From Candidatus Poribacteria bacterium (lineage in GTDB: Bacteria > Poribacteria > WGA-4E > B28-G17): a DNA stretch of 7,202 bases. The notes beneath the pieces were generated by a model, which was not told where the DNA came from, did no database searches, and saw only the letters and a program-made list of their open reading frames with translations. Both the position numbers and the translations under genes were made by a program. Below are positions 7,052-7,202 of this stretch, piece after piece (position 1 is the stretch's first letter; the number at the start of each line of letters is the position of its first letter). The stretch is from the NCBI GenBank assembly GCA_003645735.1, contig QNBQ01000076.1, forward strand, positions 1 through 7,202, read 5' to 3'.

Positions 7052-7081
7052 TTGATACCATACGCTTCGGGCTGCAGTCAA
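7052..7081 (-). promoter_or_regulatory. Sigma70-type promoter of hsp20
   Basis: Read on the minus strand, TTGACT (7081-7076) is followed after 18 nt by TATCAA (7057-7052). A TG one base upstream of the -10 box (TGG-TATCAA) makes it an extended -10. Transcription should start near 7045, giving a leader of about 27 nt that contains the RBS. Matches are 5/6 and 4/6 to consensus. Confidence 0.5.
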
Positions 7082-7096
7082 CACCGCCTCGTTGAC
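7077..7096. repeat. Inverted repeat between divergent promoters (possible operator)
   Basis: GTCAAC (7077-7082) and GTTGAC (7091-7096) form 6-bp arms around an 8-bp spacer. Each arm overlaps one of the two -35 elements, so a dimeric regulator here could block both promoters. It could also be a simple consequence of two opposed TTGAC boxes. Confidence 0.4.
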
Positions 7097-7121
7097 ACGC
7101 CTTTCCGGCTCCGGATAAAAT
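7092..7121 (+). promoter_or_regulatory. Sigma70-type promoter of lpxB, probably giving a near-leaderless mRNA
   Basis: A perfect TTGACA (7092-7097) is followed after 18 nt by TAAAAT (7116-7121, 5/6 to consensus). The alternative GATAAA (7114-7119) has 16-nt spacing. The predicted start of transcription is about 7126-7128, only 2-4 nt before the lpxB ATG. No Shine-Dalgarno sequence is seen ahead of that ATG. Confidence 0.6.
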
Positions 7122-7129
7122 ACGTGGCG

Positions 7130-7202
7130 ATGAAGGTGATGGTCAGCGCAGGGGAGGTCTCAGGCGATCTGCACGCCTCGCATGTAGTGGAGGAGCTTAA
7201 GA
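7130..7202 (+). CDS. lpxB: Lipid-A-disaccharide synthase, N-terminal fragment (3' partial)
   Basis: LpxB joins UDP-2,3-diacylglucosamine to lipid X (2,3-diacylglucosamine 1-phosphate) to make the tetraacyl disaccharide of lipid A, at the inner membrane. Only the first 24 residues are in the window, but they contain the family's N-terminal signature SAGEVSGDLHA (6-16), preceded by a short beta strand (KVMV) and followed by a helix ending VVEELK, as in GT19 enzymes. ATG 7130 is the expected start, since LpxB usually begins a few residues before SAGExSGD. An in-frame GTG at 7124 is possible but lies almost at the -10 box. No RBS is visible. The gene implies an LPS-making diderm host. It is divergent from hsp20. 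Confidence 0.88.
   Translation, partial: MKVMVSAGEVSGDLHASHVVEELK

Larger units (their letters stand above)
7019..7129. other. Divergent intergenic region between hsp20 and lpxB
   Basis: This 111-bp spacer is the only real noncoding stretch in the window. It holds a minus-strand promoter and RBS for hsp20, a plus-strand promoter for lpxB, and a dyad between the two -35 boxes. I see no CIRCE element (TTAGCACTC/GAGTGCTAA) and no HAIR element (CTTGAGT/ACTCAAG), so heat-shock control by HrcA or HspR is not indicated here. Confidence 0.75.

Noticed and set aside
7019..7084. N-terminal extension of hsp20 up to 7084
   Set aside because: The extension would cover the putative -10 and -35 and the strong GAGGTG RBS, and its residues do not resemble an sHSP N-terminus.
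7019..7129. CIRCE, HAIR or ROSE-type heat-shock element upstream of hsp20
   Set aside because: No TTAGCACTC/GAGTGCTAA or CTTGAGT/ACTCAAG pair is present, and the predicted leader of about 27 nt is too short for a ROSE thermometer.
1..7202. CRISPR arrays, tRNA/rRNA genes, insertion sequences or long repeats
   Set aside because: None seen: coding is almost continuous, and the recurrent GAGG-rich tracts are codon-usage effects rather than ordered repeats.

Overview
The window is a densely packed, high-GC (roughly 60% by eye) bacterial segment. The last gene is the start of lpxB (lipid A synthesis), so the host should be a diderm with an LPS-type outer membrane. Arginine is written mostly as AGG and isoleucine often as ATA despite the high GC, and the coding strand is purine-rich (long GAGG/GGAGG tracts). 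That style is common in thermophiles and in several uncultured candidate phyla; I cannot name the phylum from sequence alone.

Layout. Bases 1-6493 hold four plus-strand genes with no spacer of any size: (1) the 3' part of an FAD/NAD(P)-dependent oxidoreductase with a 2[4Fe-4S] ferredoxin-like insert, of the HcnB / opine oxidase / sarcosine oxidase-alpha type; (2) a 990-residue cytoplasmic glycoside hydrolase-like protein resembling GH106 alpha-L-rhamnosidases; (3) a TrkH/KtrB-type K+ transporter with an extra N-terminal four-helix membrane domain; (4) a 174-residue LOG/SLOG-superfamily nucleotide-binding protein. The junctions are ATGA overlap, 1-nt gap and GTGA overlap, so the four are probably cotranscribed and translationally coupled. 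A small heat-shock protein (Hsp20) gene lies convergently on the minus strand and abuts gene 4 with no intervening base. A 111-bp divergent promoter region then separates hsp20 from lpxB, which runs off the right edge.

How the genes may work together. The oxidoreductase and glycosidase look like catabolic enzymes for a glycosylated or amine-containing substrate (inference). The TrkH-SLOG pair is the most interesting unit. TrkH pores normally work with a cytosolic nucleotide-binding RCK protein (TrkA/KtrA). No such gene is visible here, but a different nucleotide-binding fold is translationally coupled to the pore. Other points of note are an Hsp20 alpha-crystallin domain lacking the usual beta5-beta7 dimerisation loop, a probable (near-)leaderless lpxB transcript, and two back-to-back -35 elements forming a dyad.
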